Source: DATARN01 sp036264135
GTDB taxonomy: Bacteria; Actinomycetota; Acidimicrobiia; Acidimicrobiales; Palsa-688
Reading direction: 5' to 3'
DNA length: 64,000 bases
NCBI GenBank assembly: GCA_036264135.1
Contig: DATARN010000011.1
Location: forward strand, 1 to 64,000
Shown here: positions 9,621-18,735 of the stretch, one piece after another
How the letters are laid out: each line of letters begins with the position of its first letter
Numbering within the stretch: the stretch's first letter is position 1
Notes under the pieces: model-generated
The model's database searches: none
What the model saw: only the letters and a program-made list of their open reading frames with translations
Told to the model about the DNA's origin: nothing
Program-made: the position numbers and the translations under genes

Positions 9621-9688
9621 TCGCTCATCGCCCGCTCACCGCGGCGGCGAAGGCCGCCCGGCGAGTGCGATGAGCGAACGATGAGCGA
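9621..9688. promoter_or_regulatory. Phased direct repeats CGATGAGCGA upstream of the surface-protein gene (possible SARP site)
   Basis: The 10-mer CGATGAGCGA occurs at 9668-9677 and again at 9679-9688, exactly 11 bp apart, and its inverse TCGCTCATCG lies at 9621-9630. A related CGATGAGAGG follows at 9728-9737. Direct repeats with an 11-bp period on one DNA face are the known binding pattern of SARP-type activators, and a SARP/BTAD regulator is encoded just upstream. Binding is inferred, not shown. Confidence 0.45.
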
Positions 9689-9744
9689 GGACTCCTACGG
9701 TCGGCAGAGATACGGGTAGGCGGCGGGCGATGAGAGGAAACGCC

Positions 9745-12700
9745 ATGGGGCGACGAGTCATGCGGGTCGGGGAGGCGTGGATCGGGCGCGCCGTGCTAGC
9801 GGGCGTGCTGATCGGCGCCACCACCGTCGTCGTCGTGACCGTCGGGGCGCAGCCGGCACCTGCCGCCCCCCCGCCCAGCCCCGGCCGGGGCGTGCAGAAC
9901 CAGTCGTTCACCGTCCCCGGGACGTACACCTACGTGGTGCCGACCGGAACGGCGACGTTCTTCGCCGTTGCTCAGGGCGGCTCGGGCCAGAAGGGCAACG
10001 GGGAGGGCGGCGGCCAGGGCGGCATGGGCAACGTCGCCATCAGCACCCCGACTGTGCAGCCCGTCGGCGCCACGACGCAGCCGAATCCGGGAGACGTGTT
10101 GACGATCCAGGTCGGCGGCCAGGGCGGCCACAACTCGGGGTCGACCTGTGGCGGCGGCAACGGCGGGGGCGGCAACGAGGTCGGTCAGAGCGGCGGTCAG
10201 GGCGGCCAGTGCTCGTTCGTCTACGACACCACCCAGCACTTCTATCTCACCATGGCCGCCGGTGGTGGCGGCGGCGGCGGCCAGGGCGGCGGCGGAGGGG
10301 GCGGCGGCGGGGGTGGCGCCGGCGGATACAACACCAGTGCGTATTCCGGCGCCATCACACTGGGGTACGGGGTGGGCCAGGGGGGCCAGGTCGGGTCGCT
10401 CGGGGGGTCCGGCGGAAGCCCCAATACCGACCCGTACATCTGCCAATTCGGCGCCGCGGCGACGGCGACCGGCGCCGGCGGGCACGGCGCAGCCACCGCG
10501 TCCGACGCCGGCGGGGGCGGCGGCGGGGGCGGCGGGTGCGGCGGTGGCGGCGGTGGGAACCCCGACTTCGAGGGCGGGGGCGGCGGGGCGGGGGGCAATG
10601 CCACGACCGCGGACGGATCGACCTCTGACCTCGGCGTGGCCGGTTCGCCGGGCGACGGATCGGTGGTCCTGTACGCGTCGACGGGCGTCAGCACGGTAGG
10701 CACCGGGATCGGACCGTTGATCCTGTCCACGCCCCTTCGTAACGTGCCCGCTAACGCCGTCTCCATGACATTCCTCGCCGCGGGCAACACAGGCAAAGTC
10801 TTCGACGGTCAGTCGGCCCCCCCCGGTGGTCTGGTGTTCGGCACCGCGGCCATTGGTGGCTCGTCGCCGATCGTCCCAGGCGAGGCGTTGAGTTTTGGCG
10901 GCAACAATGCCACCAACGACGGGACAAGCTTCGGCTGCGCCGGTGGCGCCGGCGGCCAGGAGGCGACGGGCGAGAGCAACGGCCGAGACGGCGGCGGATG
11001 CGCATTCGTGGCGGTGGGCCAGTTCAGCAGGACCGTCGGCCTGGCTGTTGCCGGCGGGGGTGGGGGCGCCAGCGGCGACTATGAAGGGGGTGCCGCCGGT
11101 CAGCCCGGCCAGGGCTACGGCGTGGCCGTCGGGGGCCCGGCCGGCAGCTGCACCGCCTTCGAGCTCGACGCCGGTCAGGCGGGCGAGAACGCCGTCACCC
11201 AGAACAACGAGGGCAGCGGAGGCGGCGGGGGCGGCTGTGGGGGTGGCGGCCGGGGCATCAACGCGCCGAACAGCGCTTTCAGCCTCGGTGACAAAAGCGG
11301 CGGCGGCGGCGGCGGGGGGAACTTCGCCCTGAACTCCTCCTATGCCAGTGGGGCCGCCTACACCAACGCCATCGACACCTTTGGCGGGGAGGTCCGTGTT
11401 TTCTTCACGCTCGCCAGCAGGCCAGCGATCACGACCGCCAGCAGCGCCTCGTTCACCGCCGCCCAGCCCAACACCTTCACCGTGCAAGCCTCCGGGGTGC
11501 CCACCGCCGCCCTATCCGAGAGCGGCGCCCTGCCCGCCGGGATCTCCTTCCACGACAACGGCGACGGAACCGCCACTCTCTCCGGGACCCCGTCGAGCGG
11601 CGACGCCGGACCCCATTCGCTGACGATCACCGCCAGCAATGGCCCCTTCGACACCCAGGATTTCACCCTGAACATTGACACTCCGCCGTCGTTCATCACC
11701 GCCGACGCCGGCCAAATGTCGAAGGGACAGTCGAACACCATCGCGGTGCGCACGGGTGGCTTTCCCCACGCCGCGCTGTCCGAGTCCGGCCCGTTGCCCA
11801 CTGGCGTGACGTTCCACGACAACTTGGACGGCACCGGGACCCTGAGTGGGACACCGGCCGACGCCAGCAACGACTCCTACTCCTTCGATCTCACCGCCGC
11901 CAACGGCATCTCGCCGTCGGCGACGCAGCACTTCACCCTCACCGTCGACGGGCCCCCTCGGTTCACGACGGCCAGCACCACAGTGTTCACCACGGGCGTC
12001 AATGGCACCTTCACGGTCGCCACCGCCGGGCAGCCGCCGCCGATCCTCAGGGAAGTGGACGGGGCGGCCGGTACTGGCCTCCCCGTGGGAGTGACCTTCA
12101 AGGACAACGGCGATGGCACCGGAACCATCAGCGGCACGCCGGCGGCCGGTCAGACGGGCACCTTCACGTTTGTCATCACGGCCGAGAACCAGTTCACGAC
12201 CACCACCCAGAACTTCTCCCTGGTGGTCCAGGGGGCCCCGACCTTCTTGTCGGGCAACTCCTACACCTACTCGGGGACGGGTCCTGTCGGCCTTGACATC
12301 CTGACGACGGGTCTCCCCGCACTCTCGCTGCGCACCGACGCCGGCCAGACTGGGCCGCCCACCGGCGTGATCCTCGAGGTCACCGGCATCGGCCGGGGCC
12401 TTCTGACCGGTACGCCCACCAGCGCCCCGGGCACCTACACCTTCACGTTGGTGGCCCACAACGGCCTCGGCGACGCCACCCAGGTGTTCACCTTCGTCTT
12501 TCAGGGGGCGCCGACCTTCACCAGCGCCGACCACGAGACCTTCACGGTGGGCCAGTCGCAGTCGTTCACCATCCAAACCGCAGCCAACCCGGCGGTGCAG
12601 TTCCTGACCATTCCCTCGCCCGACAGCAACCCCCTGCACGCGCTGCCCAGCGGGCTCTCGCTGACCTACAGCCGGGGCAACAACACCGCCACCATCTCCG

Positions 12701-15453
12701 GGGTGCCCGATGCCGGGACCTCGGATATCTACACGCTGACCATCGACGCCGAGAACTTCCCCGGAGGCACACCGGCGCATACCCAGCAGACCTTCACCCT
12801 CACCGTGGTCGGTCCCCCGAAGATCACCAGCGCCGGCGGCACGTCGTTCACCATGGGGGCGATCAACAACTTCACGGTCCAGATCGCAGGCCAGCCGAGC
12901 GCCACCAGCGTCACCGCCACCGGCCTGCCGTCGTGGGCCCAGCTGATCAACAATGGCCAGGACACGGCGACGCTCACGGGCACGCCCCCGCCGGGATCGC
13001 CGGCGAGCATCCCCCTCACCATCACCGCCGACAACGGCAACGCGCCGGCGGCGACCCAAAGCTTCACTCTGCGCACCGTCGGGCCCCCCAGCCGCCTGGC
13101 GCTCTTCCCCGCGAACCAGAATATCCAGGTCGGGAGCCCGCAGGTCTTCCACGCCGAGGCCTTCGACCAGTTCAACGATGACCTCGGTAACGTGACAGGG
13201 ACCACCACGTTTGCCATGACCAACGGCACCTGCGGCGGCAATGTGTGCTCCTCGACGGTCGCCGGCGCCCAGACGGTCACCGGGACCTACGGGACGGTGG
13301 CGGGCACGGCGACCCTCAATGAGGCCCCCGGCGGCCCGTCGAAGCTCACCCTCACGCCCGATCCGGCCACCATCGTGAGCGGCGGCTCGCAGACCTACGA
13401 GGTGAAGGCCGTCGACGTCTACGCCAATCCCCTCGGCGACGTGTCCGGCTCGTCGCTCAACACCCTCACCATCTCGCCGGATGGCTCCTGCAACAAGGGA
13501 ACCATCAGCTGCACCGCGACGACCAACGGGAAGCACACGGTGACGGCCACCTACGGGGTCAACGCCGCCACCGCAACGTTGAACGTGTACACGCCCGTCA
13601 CCCTGGCCCAGGGCTCGCCCACCAGTGCCACCTCCACGTACGGCCAGGGCTATGCGGGTGCCCTGGCGGCGACCAACGGATCGACACCGGTGACCTACAA
13701 CGCCACATCCGGGGACACCACAAAGATCGGCGTCTCCTCCGCCGGCGCGATCACCGCGGCGCCGACGCTCGCCGCCGGCACCTACACGGTGGGCGGCACC
13801 GACAGCGACCCGGCGAGCGACGCCGGCACCTGGAGCTTCACCTTGACCGTCCAGCCGGCGACGCTCACGGTCACGGCCTCCAACGTGGCCACGGCGTACG
13901 GTGCTGCGGCGCCCCCACCGACGCCCGGGTACGCCGGGTTCGTGAACGGCCAGGGTGTCGCCGTGCTGACCGCGCCGGCCATCTGCGCCGCCGACTACGT
14001 CCGGGGGATGGCGCCGGCCGTGTACCCGGGCAAGACCCACTGCGCCGGCGCGGCCGGCCCCAACTACACGGTCACCTACGTCGCCGGCACGCTGACCGTC
14101 AACCCGTGGCCCATGACGGTGACGGCGGCCAGCGGGGACATGACCTACGGCGCAACGCCGCCGCCGATCACCCCGTCCTACTCGCCCTTCGTCAACGGCG
14201 ACGGCGTCTCGTCGCTGACCACCCCGGCCACGTGCTACACCGTCGCCACCAGCCACAGCCCGGTGGGCGGCTATCTCTCGAGGTGTGGGGGCGCCGTTGA
14301 CCCCAACTACGTGTTCGGCTACCTCGACGGCACCGTCACCGTGCACCCGGCGTCGCTCACCGTCACCGCTCCCAACCGCACCCGGGCCTACGGGTCGGCC
14401 AACCCGGCGCTGGCGCCGGCCTACCAGGGCTTGGTACCCGGTGACACCGCGGCCTCCCTGACGACGGCACCCACCTGTGCGACGACGGCGACCACCACCT
14501 CGTTGCCCGGCAGTTACCCGATCACCTGCAACGGCGGCGTGTCGCCGAACTACACCTTCACGTACGTGGCGGGAACGCTGACGGTGACCAAGGCGGCCAC
14601 GACGGCCGCGCTGAAGCAGTCGCCCAATCCGGCGGCGTTCGGGACGCCGGTGACGCTCACCGCCACGGTGAGCGGCGCCGGGACCCCGACCGGCACGGTG
14701 CAGTTCCAGACGGCAGGGGGCGAACTTGGTCCCCCGGTGACGCTGTCCGGCGGAACGGCGATGCTCACGACGACCGGCATGCTCACCGGACAGCCGGTCA
14801 CCGCCGTCTACAGCGGCGACGCCGGCCACGCCTCCAGCACCGCGCAGATCACGCCGGTGATCACCTATGCCCACACCGTGACGGGGGCGCAGCCCGGAGG
14901 CACCACGGTCAGCGGCGGCACGTGGTTGCTGAGCGGCGCGTCGTTCACCGGCGCCCTGACGGTGGCCAGCAACACGACGGTCGTGCTGGCCAACACCAAC
15001 GTCGGCGGCATCGTTAGTGTGGCCACCGGCAGCTCCATCGTGCTCCAGAACGCCACCATCGGTGGCGGGCTCACCGCGACCAGTCCCGGTTCCGTCACCA
15101 TGTGCGGCACGACCATCGGCGGCAACGTGATGATCTCCGGTGCGACGGGGTTCGTCGTCCTCGGCGACCCCGGCGACGATGCCTGCGCCGCCAACGACAT
15201 CCACGGCGGGGTCAGCCTCGCCGCCAACCATGGAGGAGTCGAGCTGGGCAGCAACCGGATCGGCGGTAGTGCCTCGGTGAGTGGAACATCCGGGCGGGGC
15301 CCGTTCAGCGACGACACCGGCACCGAAATCGAGGCCAACGGCATCACCGGCACGTTGAGCTGCAGTGGCAACACGCCGGCGGCAAGCAGCGACGGGCAGC
15401 GAAACTCGGTCGGGGGCAGCCGCTTGGGGGAGTGCGGGCTCGCCGGGTTCTAG
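9745..15453 (+). CDS. Giant secreted glycine-rich protein with Ig-like and MBG repeats
   Basis: The product is 1902 residues, started at ATG 9745 because AGAGGA lies 6 bp upstream (an ATG at 9730 lacks this). Regions in order: basic N-terminus and hydrophobic segment (VLAGVLIGATTVVVVTVGAQ) acting as signal peptide or anchor; a glycine-rich region of about 500 residues with runs of GGGG; six putative-Ig (He_PIG-type) repeats of about 90 residues with SGTP signatures; two Ig-like units beginning GPPSRLALFP and GGPSKLTLTP; three MBG-type units containing TAYG, MTYG or RAYG motifs; a bacterial Ig unit; and a C-terminal beta-solenoid-like stretch rich in N, G and V. There is no LPXTG motif. It is probably an adhesin or cell-surface structural protein. 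The gene stands alone between a regulator and phosphoribulokinase. Confidence 0.85.
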   Translation: MGRRVMRVGEAWIGRAVLAGVLIGATTVVVVTVGAQPAPAAPPPSPGRGVQNQSFTVPGTYTYVVPTGTATFFAVAQGGSGQKGNGEGGGQGGMGNVAISTPTVQPVGATTQPNPGDVLTIQVGGQGGHNSGSTCGGGNGGGGNEVGQSGGQGGQCSFVYDTTQHFYLTMAAGGGGGGGQGGGGGGGGGGGAGGYNTSAYSGAITLGYGVGQGGQVGSLGGSGGSPNTDPYICQFGAAATATGAGGHGAATASDAGGGGGGGGGCGGGGGGNPDFEGGGGGAGGNATTADGSTSDLGVAGSPGDGSVVLYASTGVSTVGTGIGPLILSTPLRNVPANAVSMTFLAAGNTGKVFDGQSAPPGGLVFGTAAIGGSSPIVPGEALSFGGNNATNDGTSFGCAGGAGGQEATGESNGRDGGGCAFVAVGQFSRTVGLAVAGGGGGASGDYEGGAAGQPGQGYGVAVGGPAGSCTAFELDAGQAGENAVTQNNEGSGGGGGGCGGGGRGINAPNSAFSLGDKSGGGGGGGNFALNSSYASGAAYTNAIDTFGGEVRVFFTLASRPAITTASSASFTAAQPNTFTVQASGVPTAALSESGALPAGISFHDNGDGTATLSGTPSSGDAGPHSLTITASNGPFDTQDFTLNIDTPPSFITADAGQMSKGQSNTIAVRTGGFPHAALSESGPLPTGVTFHDNLDGTGTLSGTPADASNDSYSFDLTAANGISPSATQHFTLTVDGPPRFTTASTTVFTTGVNGTFTVATAGQPPPILREVDGAAGTGLPVGVTFKDNGDGTGTISGTPAAGQTGTFTFVITAENQFTTTTQNFSLVVQGAPTFLSGNSYTYSGTGPVGLDILTTGLPALSLRTDAGQTGPPTGVILEVTGIGRGLLTGTPTSAPGTYTFTLVAHNGLGDATQVFTFVFQGAPTFTSADHETFTVGQSQSFTIQTAANPAVQFLTIPSPDSNPLHALPSGLSLTYSRGNNTATISGVPDAGTSDIYTLTIDAENFPGGTPAHTQQTFTLTVVGPPKITSAGGTSFTMGAINNFTVQIAGQPSATSVTATGLPSWAQLINNGQDTATLTGTPPPGSPASIPLTITADNGNAPAATQSFTLRTVGPPSRLALFPANQNIQVGSPQVFHAEAFDQFNDDLGNVTGTTTFAMTNGTCGGNVCSSTVAGAQTVTGTYGTVAGTATLNEAPGGPSKLTLTPDPATIVSGGSQTYEVKAVDVYANPLGDVSGSSLNTLTISPDGSCNKGTISCTATTNGKHTVTATYGVNAATATLNVYTPVTLAQGSPTSATSTYGQGYAGALAATNGSTPVTYNATSGDTTKIGVSSAGAITAAPTLAAGTYTVGGTDSDPASDAGTWSFTLTVQPATLTVTASNVATAYGAAAPPPTPGYAGFVNGQGVAVLTAPAICAADYVRGMAPAVYPGKTHCAGAAGPNYTVTYVAGTLTVNPWPMTVTAASGDMTYGATPPPITPSYSPFVNGDGVSSLTTPATCYTVATSHSPVGGYLSRCGGAVDPNYVFGYLDGTVTVHPASLTVTAPNRTRAYGSANPALAPAYQGLVPGDTAASLTTAPTCATTATTTSLPGSYPITCNGGVSPNYTFTYVAGTLTVTKAATTAALKQSPNPAAFGTPVTLTATVSGAGTPTGTVQFQTAGGELGPPVTLSGGTAMLTTTGMLTGQPVTAVYSGDAGHASSTAQITPVITYAHTVTGAQPGGTTVSGGTWLLSGASFTGALTVASNTTVVLANTNVGGIVSVATGSSIVLQNATIGGGLTATSPGSVTMCGTTIGGNVMISGATGFVVLGDPGDDACAANDIHGGVSLAANHGGVELGSNRIGGSASVSGTSGRGPFSDDTGTEIEANGITGTLSCSGNTPAASSDGQRNSVGGSRLGECGLAGF
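11419..13080 (+). repeat. Six protein-level Ig-like (He_PIG) repeats inside the giant surface protein
   Basis: Six tandem units of roughly 85-100 codons each begin with (G/T)-x-P-x-(F/I) and contain a LPxG(V/I) strand, a DG(T/D)-x-T-x-(S/T)GTP turn and a final FTL strand. Units 1-3 keep the F(H/K)DN-DGT motif nearly unchanged; units 4-6 are more diverged. Copies differ at the DNA level, so this is an old expansion rather than a recent duplication. Confidence 0.7.
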
Positions 15454-15515
15454 TCCGTGCGACTCGCCGGCCGCCGGGTAACGTCGGCGTAGCGGCGAGG
15501 AAGGATGCGGCCACC

Positions 15516-16499
15516 ATGCAGCACAAGGAGATGAACATCCTGCGGGCCAGCCAGCCCGACCTGGGAACCCCAAAGCGGCCGGTCATGCTGGCCATCGCGG
15601 GTGACAGTGGCACCGGAAAGACGACCATCACCGCCGGGTTGGTGGCGGCGCTCGGCCACGAGCGCATCACCTCGATCGGGGTGGACGACTATCACCGCTA
15701 CGACCGCGAGGAGCGGAAGTCCCTTCCCTTCACCCCGCTGAACCCGAAGTGCAACTACATCGACATCATGGAGCAGGACCTCCACCACCTGGTGCTGGGT
15801 CAGCCCATTCTGAAGCCGGTGTACGACCACACGACCGGAAAGTTGGGGCGCCCGGAGTACGTCGAGCCTCGCGACTTCGTGATCGTGGAGGGCCTCCTGC
15901 CGTTGCACACCGCCTTCTCCCGGGCGTGCTTCGACATCACGGTGTACATGGACCCCCCCGAGGAGGTCCGCATCGGCTGGAAGCTCGGCCGCGACACGAC
16001 CAAGCGGGGTTACACCGAGGAGCAGGTGCGCGAGGAGTTGCGCCGCCGTGAGCCTGAGTCGGAGGAGTTCATCCGCCCCCAGCGGAAGTTCGCCGACGTG
16101 GTCATCCGGTTCTCCCACATCGAGGAGCGCAACGAGGCACCAGGCGACCCGCTGAGTGCCACCCTGCTCCTCCGGCCCACCATCGACCACCCCGACCTGA
16201 CGGCCGTGCTGGGCGACGACACCAGGGAGGCCATGCACCTGAAGTTGAGCCGCGACGAGGACGCCAAGCCGATTGACGCCGTCCACATCCACTCCTACGC
16301 CGAACCGGCGGTCACCAAGCGGGTCGAGGAGGCGATCTGGGAACAACTCGGCGTCGAGGAACCGGTCCCCCAGTCGCTCGGCCTCATCGACGACAGCCGC
16401 GACGAGCCTTTGGCCCTCACCCAACTCCTCCTCCTGTACCACCTGGTCCAGTCCCAGGCCAACCTCACCCCCAGCCCGGTCCACGAATCGCAGCCGTAA
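15516..16499 (+). CDS. prk: Phosphoribulokinase/uridine kinase family protein, most like class II phosphoribulokinase
   Basis: The protein has 327 residues from the ATG at 15516, preceded by GAGGAAGG. Motifs match ATP-dependent phosphoribulokinases of plant/cyanobacterial type: P-loop AIAGDSGTGKTT, the substrate segment GVDDYHRYDREERK, NYIDIMEQDL, KPVYDHTTGKL, the Walker B-like FVIVEGLLPLH and a late RDTTKRGYT-EE-V. The expected reaction is ribulose-5-phosphate to ribulose-1,5-bisphosphate (Calvin cycle). RuBisCO is not in the window, so the physiological role is open; a related sugar or nucleoside kinase role cannot be excluded. Flanking genes are unrelated and on the same strand. Confidence 0.8.
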   Translation: MQHKEMNILRASQPDLGTPKRPVMLAIAGDSGTGKTTITAGLVAALGHERITSIGVDDYHRYDREERKSLPFTPLNPKCNYIDIMEQDLHHLVLGQPILKPVYDHTTGKLGRPEYVEPRDFVIVEGLLPLHTAFSRACFDITVYMDPPEEVRIGWKLGRDTTKRGYTEEQVREELRRREPESEEFIRPQRKFADVVIRFSHIEERNEAPGDPLSATLLLRPTIDHPDLTAVLGDDTREAMHLKLSRDEDAKPIDAVHIHSYAEPAVTKRVEEAIWEQLGVEEPVPQSLGLIDDSRDEPLALTQLLLLYHLVQSQANLTPSPVHESQP

Positions 16500-16636
16500 C
16501 GCGCTCTCCACCTCTTTCCGGGCCTCCCTGATCGCCCATTACCCCCAAACCGGCGCACATTCGCCGACAACGGCTGACGCGACCGGTGCCGCGTGAGCGA
16601 AACTGTCAGGGCGAAAACGATGGGGGAGGTAACAAC

Positions 16637-18427
16637 ATGATCGAGGCGACCGGACCGACGCTGCCACCGCTGGCCGATGATGCCCACCTGCTGGAGCCGC
16701 TGCTGCAGCACGGCCGGGACTCGGGGAGCCGGGCGGTAGCCGCCTACCGTGACGGCGACCGCTTCGTCGACGTCGGCGCCGCCGAGCTTCTGTCCCGGGT
16801 CCGGGCCCTGGCCAAGGGTCTCATCGCCAGCGGCGTGGCCGCCGGCGACCGGGTGGCACTGATGTCCGCCACCCGCCTCGAATGGCTGGTCGTCGACTAC
16901 GCCATCCTCGCCGCGGGCGCCGTGACCGTCCCGATCTACGAGACGTCCTCCGCCGAGCAGGTGCACTGGATCCTGACGGACAGCGGGGCCACCATAGCGA
17001 TCTTCGAGACGCCGGCGATGGCCCAGCTGTTCACCAAGGCACCGGTCGCCGCCCCCGACTGCCGCGAGGCGCTGACAATCAACGAGGGTGGCCTGGAGGA
17101 GCTCACCCGCCGCGGCGCCGACATCAGCGACGCCGACCTCGATGCCCGCCTCGCCGCCCTCACCGTCGACGATCTGGCCACCATCATCTACACCTCGGGC
17201 ACCACGGGGCGCCCCAAGGGCTGCATGCTCACCCATCGCAACCTGCGGACCAACGTCATCCAGAGCGCCCAGGTCCTCGAGGGGTCGGCGTCAGCCGAGG
17301 ACACCACCCTCCTCTTCCTGCCTCTGGCCCACGTCCTGGCCAAAATCATCGCCCTGGTGTGCGTCGAAAAAGGCGCCAAAATCTGCTTCGCCACGGGCAC
17401 CACCAAGCTGTTGGAAGAGATGCCCATGGCTCAGCCCACCATGCTGGTGTCGGTGCCCCGCGTCTTCGAAAAGGTCTACAACGGCGCCAGCCACAAAGCA
17501 CATTCGGAGGGAAAAGGAGCGATTTTCGACAAGGCGGCGGCCGTCGCCACCGAGTGGTCGATGGCTCAGTCGAGCGGTCTGCGGCGCCTGGTCCTCAACG
17601 CCGAACACGCGGCGTTCGACAAGCTGGTGTACAGCAAGATCCGAGCGGCGTTCGGCGGCCGCCTGCGCATGTCGTTCAGCGGCGGCGGCCCCCTCGGCGA
17701 GCGACTCACCCATTTCTTCCATGGGATCGGTGTCCGCATCCTGGAGGGCTACGGGCTGACCGAGACCAGCCCCACCTTGACCGCCAATCGCAGCGACGCC
17801 TGGAAGCCGGGCACCGTGGGCCGACCGCTGGCGGGGACGAGCATCAAGATCGCCGACGACGGTGAGATCCTGACCAAGGGCCCGCAGGTCTTCAAGGGCT
17901 ACTGGCACAACCCGGCGGCCACCGCCGAGGTGTTCACCGAAGACGGGTGGTTCCGCACCGGCGATGTCGGCGAGCTCGACGACGAGGGCTACCTGCGGAT
18001 CACCGGCCGGGCCAAGGACCTCATCGTCACCGCCGCCGGGAAGAACGTCGCCCCCGCCCCGCTCGAGGACCGCCTGCGGGCCCACGCCCTGATCAGCCAG
18101 GCGGTCGTCGTGGGAGAACGACGCCCCTTCATCGCCGCCCTGCTGGCCCTGGACGAGGAGGCGCTCGCCCAGTGGGCCGCCGACACCAAGGCCCCGGGCA
18201 ATACTGCGTCCGAGCTGGCCGACAACCCGGAGCTGCGCTCCGTCCTACAGGCGGCGGTCGACGACGCCAACCAGTCGGTCTCCCGTGCCGAATCCATCCG
18301 CAAGTTCGCCATCCTGCCCCGCGACCTCACCATCGCCGACAGCGAGGTGACCCCCACCCTGAAGGTCCGCCGATCCACGGTCGAAAAGACCTACGCCGAC
18401 GTGATCGAGGACCTCTACCGGGCGTAG
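16637..18427 (+). CDS. Long-chain fatty acid-CoA ligase (AMP-forming, FadD15-like)
   Basis: The 596-residue adenylate-forming enzyme starts at ATG 16637 behind a strong GGGGGAGGT site. Diagnostic motifs: nucleotide loop IIYTSGTTGRPKGCM, the GYGLTETSP motif, the hinge region TGDVGELDDEGYLRITGR and the catalytic-lysine domain with AAGKNVAPAPLED. It is expected to activate long-chain fatty acids to acyl-CoA via acyl-AMP at the membrane face. Length and motif order fit FadD15/AMP-forming ligases of actinobacteria. A spacer of about 310 bp follows, before the convergent HNH gene. Confidence 0.92.
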   Translation: MIEATGPTLPPLADDAHLLEPLLQHGRDSGSRAVAAYRDGDRFVDVGAAELLSRVRALAKGLIASGVAAGDRVALMSATRLEWLVVDYAILAAGAVTVPIYETSSAEQVHWILTDSGATIAIFETPAMAQLFTKAPVAAPDCREALTINEGGLEELTRRGADISDADLDARLAALTVDDLATIIYTSGTTGRPKGCMLTHRNLRTNVIQSAQVLEGSASAEDTTLLFLPLAHVLAKIIALVCVEKGAKICFATGTTKLLEEMPMAQPTMLVSVPRVFEKVYNGASHKAHSEGKGAIFDKAAAVATEWSMAQSSGLRRLVLNAEHAAFDKLVYSKIRAAFGGRLRMSFSGGGPLGERLTHFFHGIGVRILEGYGLTETSPTLTANRSDAWKPGTVGRPLAGTSIKIADDGEILTKGPQVFKGYWHNPAATAEVFTEDGWFRTGDVGELDDEGYLRITGRAKDLIVTAAGKNVAPAPLEDRLRAHALISQAVVVGERRPFIAALLALDEEALAQWAADTKAPGNTASELADNPELRSVLQAAVDDANQSVSRAESIRKFAILPRDLTIADSEVTPTLKVRRSTVEKTYADVIEDLYRA

Positions 18428-18735
18428 CCGCCGCCAGCCAGGCCCGCGCCAGCCGAGCAGCCCAGCAGCACCCTGCCAGCACCAGCCCAGCAGCAGCCTG
18501 CCGCCCCGAACTTTCGGCCCGGCGGCCCGCGGCCGAGGCTTCGCTACGGCCGCCGACCGCCGGCGGCGCAAGCCCGCCGGGGTAACTATTCAGTTTTCAA
18601 GGAACGTGTGGCGGCAAGCCCCTGACGGAGCGCACCCCGTTTTGGGGCGGAGTATCGAAGGGGCGGCTATGCCGTGTCGCCGGGGAAGTTGTGGGTTGAG
18701 CATCGGGGGCCTGGCACCCTGGCCAGGCCGAACGG
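18428..18735. other. Intergenic region with hairpins, no gene seen
   Basis: This 308-bp gap lies between convergent genes. It begins with an imprecise CAGC/CCAGCA-rich stretch (about 18448-18500), then a less GC-rich patch around 18590-18605. Two short inverted repeats follow: CCCCG/GGGG around a TTTT loop near 18641-18656, and GGCCTGG/CCAGGCC at 18708-18714 and 18723-18729. Neither has a U-tract, but both could help end transcripts of the flanking genes. I find no convincing open frame. Confidence 0.5.

Noticed and set aside
11512..15573. A very long open frame antisense to the surface protein gene
   Set aside because: Its product is Arg/Gly/Ala-rich with no domain and mirrors the codon bias of the sense gene; such frames are usual in GC-rich coding DNA.
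18590..18612. ATTCAGTTTTCAAGGAACG patch resembling sequence near rRNA operons
   Set aside because: No rRNA or tRNA sequence adjoins it and the likeness is short; treated as ordinary intergenic DNA.
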